From contig NZ_CAACUY010000012.1 of assembly GCF_900659615.1 (NCBI RefSeq), forward strand, positions 35,548 through 99,547: a stretch of 64,000 nt of DNA, in the 5' to 3' direction. The notes beneath the pieces were generated by a model. That model was given only the letters and a program-made list of their open reading frames with translations, did not search any database and was not told where the DNA came from. The translations under genes were made by a program, and so were the position numbers. This stretch comes from Actinomadura fibrosa. GTDB lineage: Bacteria > Actinomycetota > Actinomycetes > Streptosporangiales > Streptosporangiaceae. Below are positions 18,118-25,714 of this stretch, piece after piece. How positions within the stretch are numbered: the first letter of the stretch is position 1; every line of letters begins with the position of its first letter.

Positions 18118-19563
18118 CTACGCGGGCTGCGCCTCCGGGTTCGCGACGCTCGGCGCGGCTCCGGCGCCCGACTCGGCGGCGGCGGGGGGCTGCGAGTGGG
18201 TCGGCAGGCGTCCGGGGATCAGCGCCGCCGCGACCGCTCCGGCGGCCACCACCGCCGCGCCGATCCAGACGGCGGGCAGCAGGCCGTCCACGAACGTCTG
18301 CGGGGACCCGAAGCCGCCCTGGCCGGAGAAGACCGCGCCGAGCACGGCGACCCCGAGGACGGTGCCGAGCTGGCGCACCGCGTTGCTGACGCCGGACGCG
18401 ACGCCCGCGAGCTCGGGCGGCGCGAAGCCGAGGGCCGCGCGGGCGGCGGGCGGGAAGAACAGGCCCATCCCGACGCCGGCGAGGACGAACGCGGGCACCA
18501 TGCTCCCGTACGACACGTCCGGCGCGAGGACGAGCGCGAGCCAGCCGAGCCCGGCCGCCTGGAACGCCAGCGCCACCGCGAGGACGGTGCGGACGCCGAG
18601 GCGCCCGATCAGCGGGGCGGTCAGCGGCGCGACGAGGATCGGCATCCCCGTCCAGGGCAGGGTCCGCACGCCCGCCTCCAGCGGCCCCATCTGCGACACC
18701 CCCTGGAGGAACTGCACGAGCAGGAACGTCGCGCCGAACATCCCGGACGCCATCGCGAGCGTGGCGACGTTGGTCAGCGCGAACCCGCGGTCGCGGAACA
18801 GCCGCATCGGCAGCATCGGCGCGCGGGCGCGCAGCTCGTAGCCGACGAAGGCGAGCACGAGGACGACACCGGCGACCAGGGAGCCGAGGACCTGCGCGCT
18901 GGTCCAGCCGTGCTCGTTCCCGCGCACCAGGCCGAGGACGATGCCGAGCAGTCCGCCGGTGACGAGCAGCGTCCCGGGCACGTCGAGGCGCTTGGCGGCG
19001 CCGCGGCTCTCGGTGAGGAAGCCGGGCGCGAGCGCGAGCAGCACGACGCCCACCGGGACGTTCACCCAGAAGATCCACTGCCAGGTCGCGTACTCGGTGA
19101 CGGCGCCGCCGAGGACCGGGCCGAGCGCGACGCCGAGCCCGCTCATCGTGCTCCAGGCGGCGAGCGCGACCCCGCGCCGCGCCGGGGGCACGGCCGCGGC
19201 GAGCAGGGTGAGCGTGAGCGGCATGACCACGGCCCCGCCCGCGCCCTGCACGGCGCGGGCGGCGATGAGCGTCCCGATGTTCGGGGCGAGGGCGGCCGCG
19301 GCGGAGGCGGCGGTGAAGACGGCGAGCCCGCCGATGAACAGGCGGCGGCGCCCGTACCGGTCGGCGACGGCGGCGGCCGGCAGCAGCAGGACCGCGAACG
19401 TGAGCGTGTAGGCGTTGACCGTCCACTCCAGCCCTTCGAGGCCGGTGCCGAGGTCGGTGCGGATCGCGGGGAGGGCGTTGGTGACGATCAGGTTGTCGAG
19501 GGCGACCATGAACAGCGCGATGCCGGTGACGATGAAGGTCCGGACGGGATGCGGTGTCTTCAT
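18118..19563 (-). CDS. MFS multidrug efflux transporter, DHA2 (EmrB/QacA) type
   Basis: 481 residues with about 14 membrane segments. The antiporter motif GPVLGGAVTEYATWQW and NVPVGV (about 145-172), and motif A-like ADRYGRRRLF (about 67-76), place it in the 14-span drug:proton antiporter family. It starts at ATG 19561-19563, 70 bp after the stop of a TetR gene on the same strand. Its start codon overlaps an imperfect copy of the operator found upstream of that TetR gene, so expression is probably drug-inducible through it. Substrate unknown. Confidence 0.92.
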   Translation of the reverse strand: MKTPHPVRTFIVTGIALFMVALDNLIVTNALPAIRTDLGTGLEGLEWTVNAYTLTFAVLLLPAAAVADRYGRRRLFIGGLAVFTAASAAAALAPNIGTLIAARAVQGAGGAVVMPLTLTLLAAAVPPARRGVALAAWSTMSGLGVALGPVLGGAVTEYATWQWIFWVNVPVGVVLLALAPGFLTESRGAAKRLDVPGTLLVTGGLLGIVLGLVRGNEHGWTSAQVLGSLVAGVVLVLAFVGYELRARAPMLPMRLFRDRGFALTNVATLAMASGMFGATFLLVQFLQGVSQMGPLEAGVRTLPWTGMPILVAPLTAPLIGRLGVRTVLAVALAFQAAGLGWLALVLAPDVSYGSMVPAFVLAGVGMGLFFPPAARAALGFAPPELAGVASGVSNAVRQLGTVLGVAVLGAVFSGQGGFGSPQTFVDGLLPAVWIGAAVVAAGAVAAALIPGRLPTHSQPPAAAESGAGAAPSVANPEAQPA

Positions 19564-19583
19564 TAGTTATCCATCACTAACTT
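19560..19583. promoter_or_regulatory. Imperfect TetR operator at the MFS start
   Basis: CACTAACTT (19575-19583) is identical to one arm of the palindrome at 20210-20233, and at the same 6-bp spacing a weaker TTAGT half-site follows (19563-19567), overlapping the MFS start codon. Confidence 0.6.
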
Positions 19584-19632
19584 CAGTGGCCAAAAAAGAG
19601 AAGCGAGGCCGGGGGGACCGCCCTCGGACCGG

Positions 19633-20202
19633 TCAGGGACTGCCGGGCTCACCTCCCCGCATCGCCCACTCGTGGACGGACGGGGCGAGCTTGTCGGTGC
19701 CCGGCGTGTAGGGGATGTCGAACGCGGTCAGCACGTTCACGAACATGCCCACCGAGATGAAGCGCAGGACCTCCGCGGGCGACGCGCCCGACAGCTCGGC
19801 GACGAGGCGCCACAGCTGCCGCCACCGCTCGTGGCCGATCGCCCGCAGCTCCTCGTCGGCGATCGCGGTCGCGTAGATGGTGAGCTGGAGTTGCAGGAAC
19901 TCCGGCCGCTCGCCGAGCAGCCGCCGGTAGGCGGCCGCCATCGCCTCGATCGCCGCGGGCCCGTACAGGCCGCCGGCGCCCTCCCGCATCGCCGCGCCCA
20001 CCTCGTCGAAGCAGCGGTCGACCGCCGCGAGGAACAGGGCGCGCTTGGACGGGAACAGCCGGAACATGTAGGGCTGCGAGACGCCGATCCGCTCGGCGAT
20101 GACCCCGGTGGAGGTGCCCTCATAGCCGCCGCGCGCGAACGCGGCCACCGCGGCCTCGATCGCCATCTCGCGGCGCTCTCCGGCGCTCATCCTCGGGCTC
20201 AT
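19633..20202 (-). CDS. TetR family transcriptional regulator
   Basis: 189 residues from ATG 20200-20202; ATG at 20188-20190 is equally possible, and an in-frame TTG at 20223 would fall inside the operator. The TetR helix-turn-helix spans about residues 15-55 (AFARGGYEGTS ... IAERIGVSQPYMFRLFPSKRALF). The C-terminal ligand-binding part is alpha-helical. The palindrome just upstream and the similar site at the MFS start indicate autoregulation plus control of the efflux gene. Confidence 0.92.
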   Translation of the reverse strand: MSPRMSAGERREMAIEAAVAAFARGGYEGTSTGVIAERIGVSQPYMFRLFPSKRALFLAAVDRCFDEVGAAMREGAGGLYGPAAIEAMAAAYRRLLGERPEFLQLQLTIYATAIADEELRAIGHERWRQLWRLVAELSGASPAEVLRFISVGMFVNVLTAFDIPYTPGTDKLAPSVHEWAMRGGEPGSP

Positions 20203-20209
20203 GGAAGCC

Positions 20210-20233
20210 AAGTTAGTGGCCAATCACTAACTT
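20210..20233. promoter_or_regulatory. TetR operator (autoregulatory)
   Basis: AAGTTAGTG-GCCAAT-CACTAACTT: a perfect inverted repeat with 9-bp arms and a 6-bp centre, immediately upstream of the TetR start codon. Confidence 0.8.
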
Positions 20234-20257
20234 CGTCAAGAGCTCCCGCGGGCCGCC

Positions 20258-20839
20258 TCACGCGGTGGCGCCCTCGACCAGCAGCAGCACACCGAAGATC
20301 GCGAATCCGGCCGCCGCGCCGTACTTGATGACGCGCTCGGGCAGCCGCCGTCCCAGCATCTGCCCGACGACGATCGCGAGCCCGTCGGCGGCCACCATCC
20401 CGATCGTCGAACCCGCCCACACCCCGGTCAGCGCGAGCAGCCCGCCGTGGTCGGCGGCCAGCGTCACGGTGGCGAGCATCGTCTTGTCGCCCAGTTCCGC
20501 CAGGAAGAAGGCGGTGCCGACCGCGAGGATCGCCGAGCCGGACGCCCGCTTGGCCTTGTCGCGCTCCTCGTCGTCCAGCTCGTCCCCGCGCAGCGTCCAC
20601 AGCGCGAACCCGAGGAAGGCCAGCCCGGCGAGGATCGAGATGGGCCCGGTGGGCAGGGCCGCGCCGAGCGCCGCGCCGACCGCCACGCTCGCCAGGTGGA
20701 CGAGCCCGGTCGCGGCCGTGATCCCGATGAGGACGGGCAGCGCCCGGAAGCGGGTCGCGAAGGTCATGGCCATGAGCTGGCTCTTGTCGCCGAGCTCGGC
20801 GACGAAGATCACGGCCAGGCTGAGAACGAAGGCGTACAC
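20258..20839 (-). CDS. TMEM165/GDT1 family divalent cation (Mn2+) exporter
   Basis: 193 residues, six membrane segments in two repeats. Each repeat carries the family signature E-x-G-D-K-(S/T): AELGDKSQ (about 14-21) and AELGDKTM (about 111-118). Family members export manganese or exchange Ca2+/Mn2+ for protons. A charged loop (DELDDEERDKAKRA, about 85-98) joins the halves. A yybP-ykoY manganese riboswitch lies directly upstream, which strongly supports Mn2+ as substrate and explains regulation. Confidence 0.93.
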   Translation of the reverse strand: MYAFVLSLAVIFVAELGDKSQLMAMTFATRFRALPVLIGITAATGLVHLASVAVGAALGAALPTGPISILAGLAFLGFALWTLRGDELDDEERDKAKRASGSAILAVGTAFFLAELGDKTMLATVTLAADHGGLLALTGVWAGSTIGMVAADGLAIVVGQMLGRRLPERVIKYGAAAGFAIFGVLLLVEGATA

Positions 20840-20894
20840 GGGTCCCTCTCGCTCGGATGCCGGGCGAGGGACGGGACGCCGTTTCCGGGGGCAC

Positions 20895-21052
20895 GCGACC
20901 TCGGCCCGGCATGACTGCCGGGCCGAAGGTCTCGTCCGCCTTCGGACGGGCCGTGCGCCGGGGGCGCCGCGCCGGTCCGGGGCCCGCGCGACCGGGCGCC
21001 GCCTGGGACGCCAGTATGTCGATCACGCGATTGGGACTACTCCCCTTCGACC
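20895..21052 (-). ncRNA. yybP-ykoY manganese riboswitch
   Basis: Read on the minus strand: AAGGGGAGTAGTCCC (about 21035-21049), GATCGACATACTGG (about 21010-21023) and GAGACCTTCGGCCC (about 20918-20931) reproduce in order the conserved elements of the yybP-ykoY class. A perfect hairpin GGCCCGGCA-TGAC-TGCCGGGCC (20903-20924) overlaps the last element and may act as expression platform. It sits upstream of a Mn2+ exporter gene, its typical target. Confidence 0.85.
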
Positions 21053-21109
21053 AGACCAGACTACCAACGCAGGTCAAATGCCCTCAGAACAGGCTTCGAG
21101 GAGCGAAGG

Positions 21110-22177
21110 TCAGAGCGCGACGCCGACGAGCACGGGCTCGTTCACGAGCTCCACCCCGAACGCCTCCCGGACGCCGTCGCGGACCTCGCGGGCCAGGGCG
21201 AGCAGGTCGGCGGTACGGGCACCGTCGGGGTTCGTCAGCGCCAGGGTGTGCTTCGTGGAGATCCGCACCGGACCGAGCTCGTGCCCCTTGGCGAACCCCG
21301 CCCGATCGATCAGCCACGCCGCCGACGTCTTCACCCGCCCCCCGGACTCGGGGTAGCGCGGGAACGCGGCGTCCGGACCGAGCCGCTCGGCCACGCGGCG
21401 CTCCAGCTCGGCGAGCTGCGCGGGTTCGAGGATCGGGTTGGTGAAGAAGGACCCGGCGCTGCGGGTGTCGGGGTCCGCCGCGTCCAGGACCATGCCCTTG
21501 CCCCGGCGCAGCTCCAGGACGGCGTCGCGCGCCTCCTTCAGCGTCACCCGCTCGCCCGCCTCGACACCGAGCTTGCGGGCCAGCTCCGCGTACGCGATCG
21601 GCTGCGACTCCTCCGCCTCGCGGAGCTCGTACGTCACGTCCAGCACCACGTACCGGTCGTCGCCCTTGAACACGCTGTGCCGGTAGGTGAACCGGCAGGC
21701 CTCTCGGTCGAGCGTCACGCAGCCCCCGGCCCGCCGGTCGTACACGCGGACCTCGACGATCGTCTCGCTGACGTCCTGCCCGTAGGCGCCCACGTTCTGG
21801 ATGGGGGTCGCGCCGACGCGCCCGGGGATGCCGGACAGGCACTCGACCCCGGACAGCCCGTCCGCGACGCAGCGGGCGACGAACGGATCCCAGTCCTCGC
21901 CGGCCTGGACCCTCACGCGGACGCGGTCGCCCTCGCCCGCGGTGCGCTCCGTCCCGCGCGTGCCGACGTGCACGACGGTGCCCGGGAACCCCTCGTCGGA
22001 CACCACCAGGTTGCTGCCGCCGCCGAGCACGAGCAGCGGCTCGCCCTGCTCGTCCGCCGCGCGGACCGCGGCGACCAGCTCCGCCTCGGTCGTCGCCTCG
22101 ACGAAGCGCCGGGCGGGCCCGCCCAGCCGCAACGTGGTGTATCCGGCCAGGTTCACCTCTTCAGCGAACACCGCCAC
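21110..22177 (-). CDS. murB: UDP-N-acetylenolpyruvoylglucosamine reductase
   Basis: 355 residues, typical for actinobacterial (type I) MurB. FAD-binding PLLVLGGGSNLV (about 47-58), GIPGRVGATPIQNVGAYGQ (about 118-136), catalytic serine in SAGSFFTNP (about 246-254) and C-terminal E in NEPVLVG are present. It reduces UDP-GlcNAc-enolpyruvate to UDP-MurNAc in peptidoglycan synthesis. GTG start 22175-22177 has GGAGGGAAG upstream; a second GTG two codons on is possible. It follows the hadA-hadB pair on the same strand, 87 bp away, as in many actinomycetes. Confidence 0.96.
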   Translation of the reverse strand: MAVFAEEVNLAGYTTLRLGGPARRFVEATTEAELVAAVRAADEQGEPLLVLGGGSNLVVSDEGFPGTVVHVGTRGTERTAGEGDRVRVRVQAGEDWDPFVARCVADGLSGVECLSGIPGRVGATPIQNVGAYGQDVSETIVEVRVYDRRAGGCVTLDREACRFTYRHSVFKGDDRYVVLDVTYELREAEESQPIAYAELARKLGVEAGERVTLKEARDAVLELRRGKGMVLDAADPDTRSAGSFFTNPILEPAQLAELERRVAERLGPDAAFPRYPESGGRVKTSAAWLIDRAGFAKGHELGPVRISTKHTLALTNPDGARTADLLALAREVRDGVREAFGVELVNEPVLVGVAL

Positions 22178-22264
22178 GTTCGTCTTCCCTCCCCCGCGTC
22201 CCCGCCCGCGCCGCCCCGGGACTCCCCGGCGGCGCGGACGGGACCGATGCGTGCTCGGTGTGCC

Positions 22265-22690
22265 TCAGGCGAGCCGGACGACGGCCTTGGCGCGCGTGAG
22301 GACCTTCTGGTCGTTCGACCGGGCGGTGAGCGCCACGACGACCTTGTTGTCGTCGAGCTTCTCCTCCACCTTGCCGCTGATCACCAGCGTCGCGCCGCCC
22401 TCGTCGGGCACCACGACCGGCGACGAGAACCGTACCCCGTAGTCGACCACGGCGCCCGGATCGCCGACCCAGTCGGTGACGAACCGTCCGCCCTGGGCCA
22501 TCGTGTACATGCCGTGCGCGATCACGTCCGGCAGCCCGACCGACTTCGCGACCCGCTCCCGCCAGTGGATGGGGTTGAAGTCGCCGGACGCGCCCGCGTA
22601 CATGACGAGGTTCGCGCGGTCGATCGCGTAGGTCTGCTCGGGGATCTCGGTGCCGACCTCGACGTCGGCGTAGCTCACCTTGGCGGTCAT
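22265..22690 (-). CDS. hadB: MaoC-type (3R)-hydroxyacyl dehydratase, HadB-like
   Basis: 141 residues from ATG 22688-22690, whose ATG overlaps the upstream TGA by one base. Hot-dog fold with the hydratase-2 motif: YAGASGDFNPIHW (about 37-49, catalytic Asp and His) and the VIAHGMYTM segment. In mycobacteria HadB is the catalytic partner of HadA in a FAS-II dehydratase; length and order here match. The frame is open upstream inside hadA but that is the wrong start. Confidence 0.9.
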   Translation of the reverse strand: MTAKVSYADVEVGTEIPEQTYAIDRANLVMYAGASGDFNPIHWRERVAKSVGLPDVIAHGMYTMAQGGRFVTDWVGDPGAVVDYGVRFSSPVVVPDEGGATLVISGKVEEKLDDNKVVVALTARSNDQKVLTRAKAVVRLA

Positions 22691-23127
22691 CAGGCCCCCC
22701 GCTCCACGATCGTGTTGTAGGTCTTGCAGACGAGCTCGCCCTCGACCGTCTTCACGTCGGTCTCGACGACCATCTTCTCGTTGCTGCCGATCGACCGGAT
22801 CTCGGTGATCGTCGAGGTGCACGTCACCACGTCGCCCGCGCGCAGGGGCCGGGTGTACTCGAACCGCTGCTCGCCGTGGACGACCATCGCGTAGTTGAGG
22901 CCCAGCGCCGGGTCGGCCATGGCGGGGTTGCCGAGCGACACCACGATCGGGAACGTGGGCGGCGCGATGACGTCGGGATGCCCGGCCGCCTTCGCGGCCT
23001 CCGGGTCGCGGTACACGGGGTTGCGGTCGCCGATGGCGTCCGCGAACTCCTTGATCTTCACCCGGCTGACCTCGTACGGCTCGCCGGGCGGGAAGCTCCG
23101 CCCGATGAAATCACGGTTGAGTGCCAT
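22690..23127 (-). CDS. hadA: MaoC-like dehydratase N-terminal protein, HadA-like
   Basis: 145 residues from ATG 23125-23127. Hot-dog protein of the FAS1-like dehydratase type: RSFPPGEPYEVSRVKIKEFA (about 10-29), AIGDRNPVYRDPEAA, APPTFPIVV, and the strand THE-type QRFEYTRPLRAGDVV. It lacks the catalytic D-x-x-x-x-H arrangement seen in its partner, as expected for the substrate-binding subunit HadA. One-base stop/start overlap with hadB. Confidence 0.9.
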   Translation of the reverse strand: MALNRDFIGRSFPPGEPYEVSRVKIKEFADAIGDRNPVYRDPEAAKAAGHPDVIAPPTFPIVVSLGNPAMADPALGLNYAMVVHGEQRFEYTRPLRAGDVVTCTSTITEIRSIGSNEKMVVETDVKTVEGELVCKTYNTIVERGA

Positions 23128-23574
23128 GCAATCCGTCCCTCCAGGTCGAACTGGGCCCAACGGCCCCGGTGCCCGCGCCTACGCACATGCCTACTCGGTC
23201 TCGCGTCGGACGGTAACAGAACGACGTTCAGCCCGCCCCCCGCGGGTCGAACCGCGAGAGACGGGCTGAAGAAAGGTCGTGCAAGCGAGCAAGAAGAAAA
23301 CCACCACGGCCGCGACCGACCTTCAGCGACCAGCTGCGAGGAGCTTCTTGAGCCGCAGCGGTGCCAGAGTCGCGATCGCGTGCGAAGCGCAAGTTCGAGC
23401 TTGCGAGAACTTGATCGCGAAGTGAGCCGCCAGGCGAGTTCGGAGCGATGCCAGCGATCGCGCGGTGCCCGTTGAAGGAGGGCCTTCAGGGCCCGACGCC
23501 GAGGGCAGTGCAATGAACACTGCGATCGCTGCTAAGTCCGTTGAAGGAGGGCCGCCAGGCCCGACGCCGAGGAC
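23128..23574. other. Intergenic region rich in palindromes between hadA and rpmG
   Basis: About 450 bp without a gene. From the rpmG side it holds two copies of a ~32-bp element with different outer arms (23466-23507 and 23531-23579), then AAGTTC...GAACTT and several GCGATCGC/GCGAAG inverted repeats (23380-23460). It probably folds into a chain of hairpins in the rpmG 3' transcript. No coding pattern is evident. Confidence 0.6.
23466..23507. repeat. Extragenic palindromic element, copy 2
   Basis: Outer arms TGCCC / GGGCA enclose GTTGAAGGAGGGCC-ttca-GGGCCCGACGCCGA. The internal sequence matches copy 1 (23540-23570) almost exactly, while the outer arms differ. Confidence 0.75.
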
Positions 23575-23579
23575 TTAGC
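23531..23579. repeat. Extragenic palindromic element, copy 1, spanning the rpmG stop
   Basis: Outer arms GCTAAGTCC (23531-23539) and GGACTTAGC (23571-23579) are perfect 9-bp complements enclosing GTTGAAGGAGGGCC-gcca-GGCCCGACGCCGA. The right arm contains the rpmG stop codon, so the element starts inside the gene. Confidence 0.8.
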
Positions 23580-23739
23580 GAGTCTCACGGTGGGGCCGGT
23601 GGGTGCGGCAGTTGGGGCAGTACTTCTTGATCTCAAGGCGGTCCGGGTCGTTGCGCCGGTTCTTCCGCGTGATGTAGTTGCGGTGCTTGCACTCCTGGCA
23701 GGCCAGCGTGATCTTCGGCCGTACGTCGGTGGCAGCCAC
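23575..23739 (-). CDS. rpmG: 50S ribosomal protein L33
   Basis: 54 residues from GTG 23737-23739 with AAAGG 9 bp upstream; the longer open frame upstream has no ribosome-binding site. [17 protein letters not shown] begins the protein, and two CxxC pairs (CQEC, CPNC) show the zinc-binding (C+) form, normally made when zinc is sufficient. Position next to tRNA-Met/tRNA-Thr and hadAB is standard for actinomycetes. The stop codon lies in a palindromic repeat. Confidence 0.97.
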   Translation of the reverse strand: MAATDVRPKITLACQECKHRNYITRKNRRNDPDRLEIKKYCPNCRTHRPHRETR

Positions 23740-23820
23740 GATGGAGTGCCTTTCTGGGCTAGGGACATGGACTACGTGCGGCCGCCCCGGGGAGGGCGGC
23801 CGGCGTTTCGACCCAGGCCT

Positions 23821-23846
23821 TCTCACCCCCGGGACCGGGGGTGAGA
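23821..23846 (-). terminator. Hairpin between tRNA-Met and rpmG
   Basis: TCTCACCCCC-GGGACC-GGGGGTGAGA, 10-bp perfect stem 12 bp beyond the tRNA 3' end; probably terminates the tRNA transcript. Confidence 0.65.
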
Positions 23847-23857
23847 GACATGGGTAG

Positions 23858-23931
23858 TAGCGAGGGCCGGACTTGAACCGGCGACACAGCGATTATGAGC
23901 CGCTTGCTCTGCCTGACTGAGCTACCCCGCC
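23858..23931 (-). tRNA. tRNA-Met (CAT), elongator
   Basis: 74 nt. Acceptor GGCGGGG/CCTCGCT with G-U pairs, anticodon loop CTCATAA (anticodon CAT), T-loop TTCAAGT, discriminator A. The first acceptor pair is G-U rather than the C-A mismatch of initiator tRNA, so this is the elongator form (an isoleucine CAU tRNA seems less likely). CCA not encoded. Confidence 0.93.
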
Positions 23932-24322
23932 GTGATGGTCGGTGTGGACCGGATTGAAAGGATACCGGATGCGCACCGAAGCCTGGGAACGCCGAGTCCC
24001 GGACCTTGATCGGGGACTGTGCTCCCGGCTTCCCGGGCCGTGCCCCAGGCTACCCGCTGTGCCGGTGACCTGCGAAACGCCCTCCTGGAACCGGTGGGAC
24101 GGTATCACAGGGCCTGCGAGGGAGCGAATCAAGGCGCCCGCGCCGGAACGCCCGGGACGCCCGCGACCGCTGTGACGCGCGATGCGTTCGAAAGGCGCAC
24201 CCGCCACCCGGCTGCCACGAAGGCGAACCGGCCGCCATGGGGGGCGATCCGGTCGCCGGAACGGTCGCAGGAACGACGAAGGCCGCCGTCCGATTTCTCG
24301 GATGGCGGCCGTGGTGCCGTGG

Positions 24323-24395
24323 AGCCCCTTTACGGAATCGAACCGTAGACCTTCTCCTTACCATGGAGACGCTCTGCCGACTGAGCTAAAGGGGC
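24323..24395 (-). tRNA. tRNA-Thr (GGT)
   Basis: 73 nt. Acceptor GCCCCTT/AAGGGGC, anticodon stem TCTCC/GGAGA around loop ATGGTAA (anticodon GGT), T-loop TTCGATT, discriminator T. Same strand as tRNA-Met and rpmG. Confidence 0.96.
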
Positions 24396-24483
24396 TTGCG
24401 TCGTTCGCGCAGTGAAACCATACAGCCTCCGGCCACCGCATGCGAATTCGTTTGCCCCACCGCCGAGCCGACGGCGTCGCGCG

Positions 24484-24525
24484 GGTCAGCGCAGCAGGTT
24501 CCGCCGGTCAGCGCAGCAGGTTCCG
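24484..24525. repeat. 20-bp direct repeat duplicating a gene end
   Basis: GGTCAGCGCAGCAGGTTCCG at 24484-24503 and 24506-24525 (period 22). The right copy is the last four codons and TGA of the acyl-CoA dehydrogenase; the left copy repeats them beyond the stop. Confidence 0.9.
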
Positions 24526-25635
24526 GGCGATGACGAGCTGCTGGATCTGGCTCGTCCCCTCGTAGATCCGGAAGAGCCGCACGTCGCGGTAGAAGCGCTC
24601 GACGGCGACGCCGCGCATGTAGCCCATGCCGCCGTAGACCTGGACGGCCCGGTCGGCGACGCGTCCGACCATCTCGGAGCAGAAGTACTTGGCGCAGGAC
24701 GGGCCGAGCTTGGTGTCCTCGCCGGCGTCGTAGGCGCGGGCCGCCTCCAGCACCATCGAGCGTCCGGCGTACAGCTCGGCCTGGGAGTCGGCGATGAGGC
24801 CCTGGATGAGCTGGTACTCGCCGATGACGCTGCCGCCCTGGCTGCGCTCCTTGGCGTAGGCGACGGTCTCGTCCAGGATCCGCTGGGCGAGTCCGACGCA
24901 GACGGCGGAGATGCTCAGCCGCCCGTGCGCGAGGGACGCCATGGCGGTGCGGAAGCCGGTGCCCTCGGTCCCGACCATGGCGTCGGCGGGGACGCGGACG
25001 CCGTCGAAGAACACCTCGGCGGTGTGCGCGCCGCGCTGGCCCATCTTCTCGTCGGCGGGGCCGACCTTGAGCCCGGCGGCGCCCTTCTCGACGAGGAAGG
25101 TGGAGATGCCGCGGGAGCCGGCGCCGCCCGTCCGGGCGAAGACCATGAAGACGTCGGCCTCGGGGGCGTTGGTGATGAACCGCTTGGCGCCGCTGATGAC
25201 GTACTCGTCGCCGTCGCGGGTCGCGGTGGTCGTGAGCGTGCTGGGGTCGGAGCCCGCCTCGGCCTCGGTGAGCGCGAACGCCCCGACGATCTCGCCGGAC
25301 GCGAGCCGCGGCAGCCAGGCGTCCTTCTGGGCGTCGGTGCCGGCGTGCACGAGGACCTGCCCGGCGATGCCGTTGCTGGTGCCGAACATGGAGCGGAACG
25401 CGGGGCTGGCGTAGCCGATCTCGAAGACGAGCCGCACCTCCTCGCTCAGCGAGAGCCCGAGGCCGCCGTACTCCTCGGGCAGCGCGTAGCCGAACAGGCC
25501 CATGTCGCGCGCGGTCCGGCGCAGCGGTTCCGGGATCGCGTCGGTCTCCTCGATCTCCTCCTCGCGGGGGATCACCTGGTCGCGGACGAAGCTGCGGACG
25601 GCCGTGAGGACGTCGGCGAAATCCTGTGACTCCAT
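24508..25635 (-). CDS. Acyl-CoA dehydrogenase
   Basis: 375 residues from ATG 25633-25635; ATG three codons upstream (25642-25644) is possible. Standard ACAD: FALTEAEAGSDPSTL flavin-binding motif (about 118-132), GAKRFITNAPEADVF, MGQRGAHTAEVFF, and catalytic Glu in RIYEGTSQIQQLVIAR (about residue 361). Oxidises an acyl-CoA to the enoyl-CoA with FAD, passing electrons to ETF; chain specificity unknown. ATTCTAGAAT, a palindrome at its start (25643-25652), could be an operator. A tandem duplication repeats its last codons. Confidence 0.93.
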   Translation of the reverse strand: MESQDFADVLTAVRSFVRDQVIPREEEIEETDAIPEPLRRTARDMGLFGYALPEEYGGLGLSLSEEVRLVFEIGYASPAFRSMFGTSNGIAGQVLVHAGTDAQKDAWLPRLASGEIVGAFALTEAEAGSDPSTLTTTATRDGDEYVISGAKRFITNAPEADVFMVFARTGGAGSRGISTFLVEKGAAGLKVGPADEKMGQRGAHTAEVFFDGVRVPADAMVGTEGTGFRTAMASLAHGRLSISAVCVGLAQRILDETVAYAKERSQGGSVIGEYQLIQGLIADSQAELYAGRSMVLEAARAYDAGEDTKLGPSCAKYFCSEMVGRVADRAVQVYGGMGYMRGVAVERFYRDVRLFRIYEGTSQIQQLVIARNLLR

Positions 25636-25714
25636 GGTTCCCATTCTAGAATCCAATTCCAGGATGCTGCCTCGGGTTCTCCCTCCTTCTGCCCGCTGTG
25701 CCAGGGTGATCATC

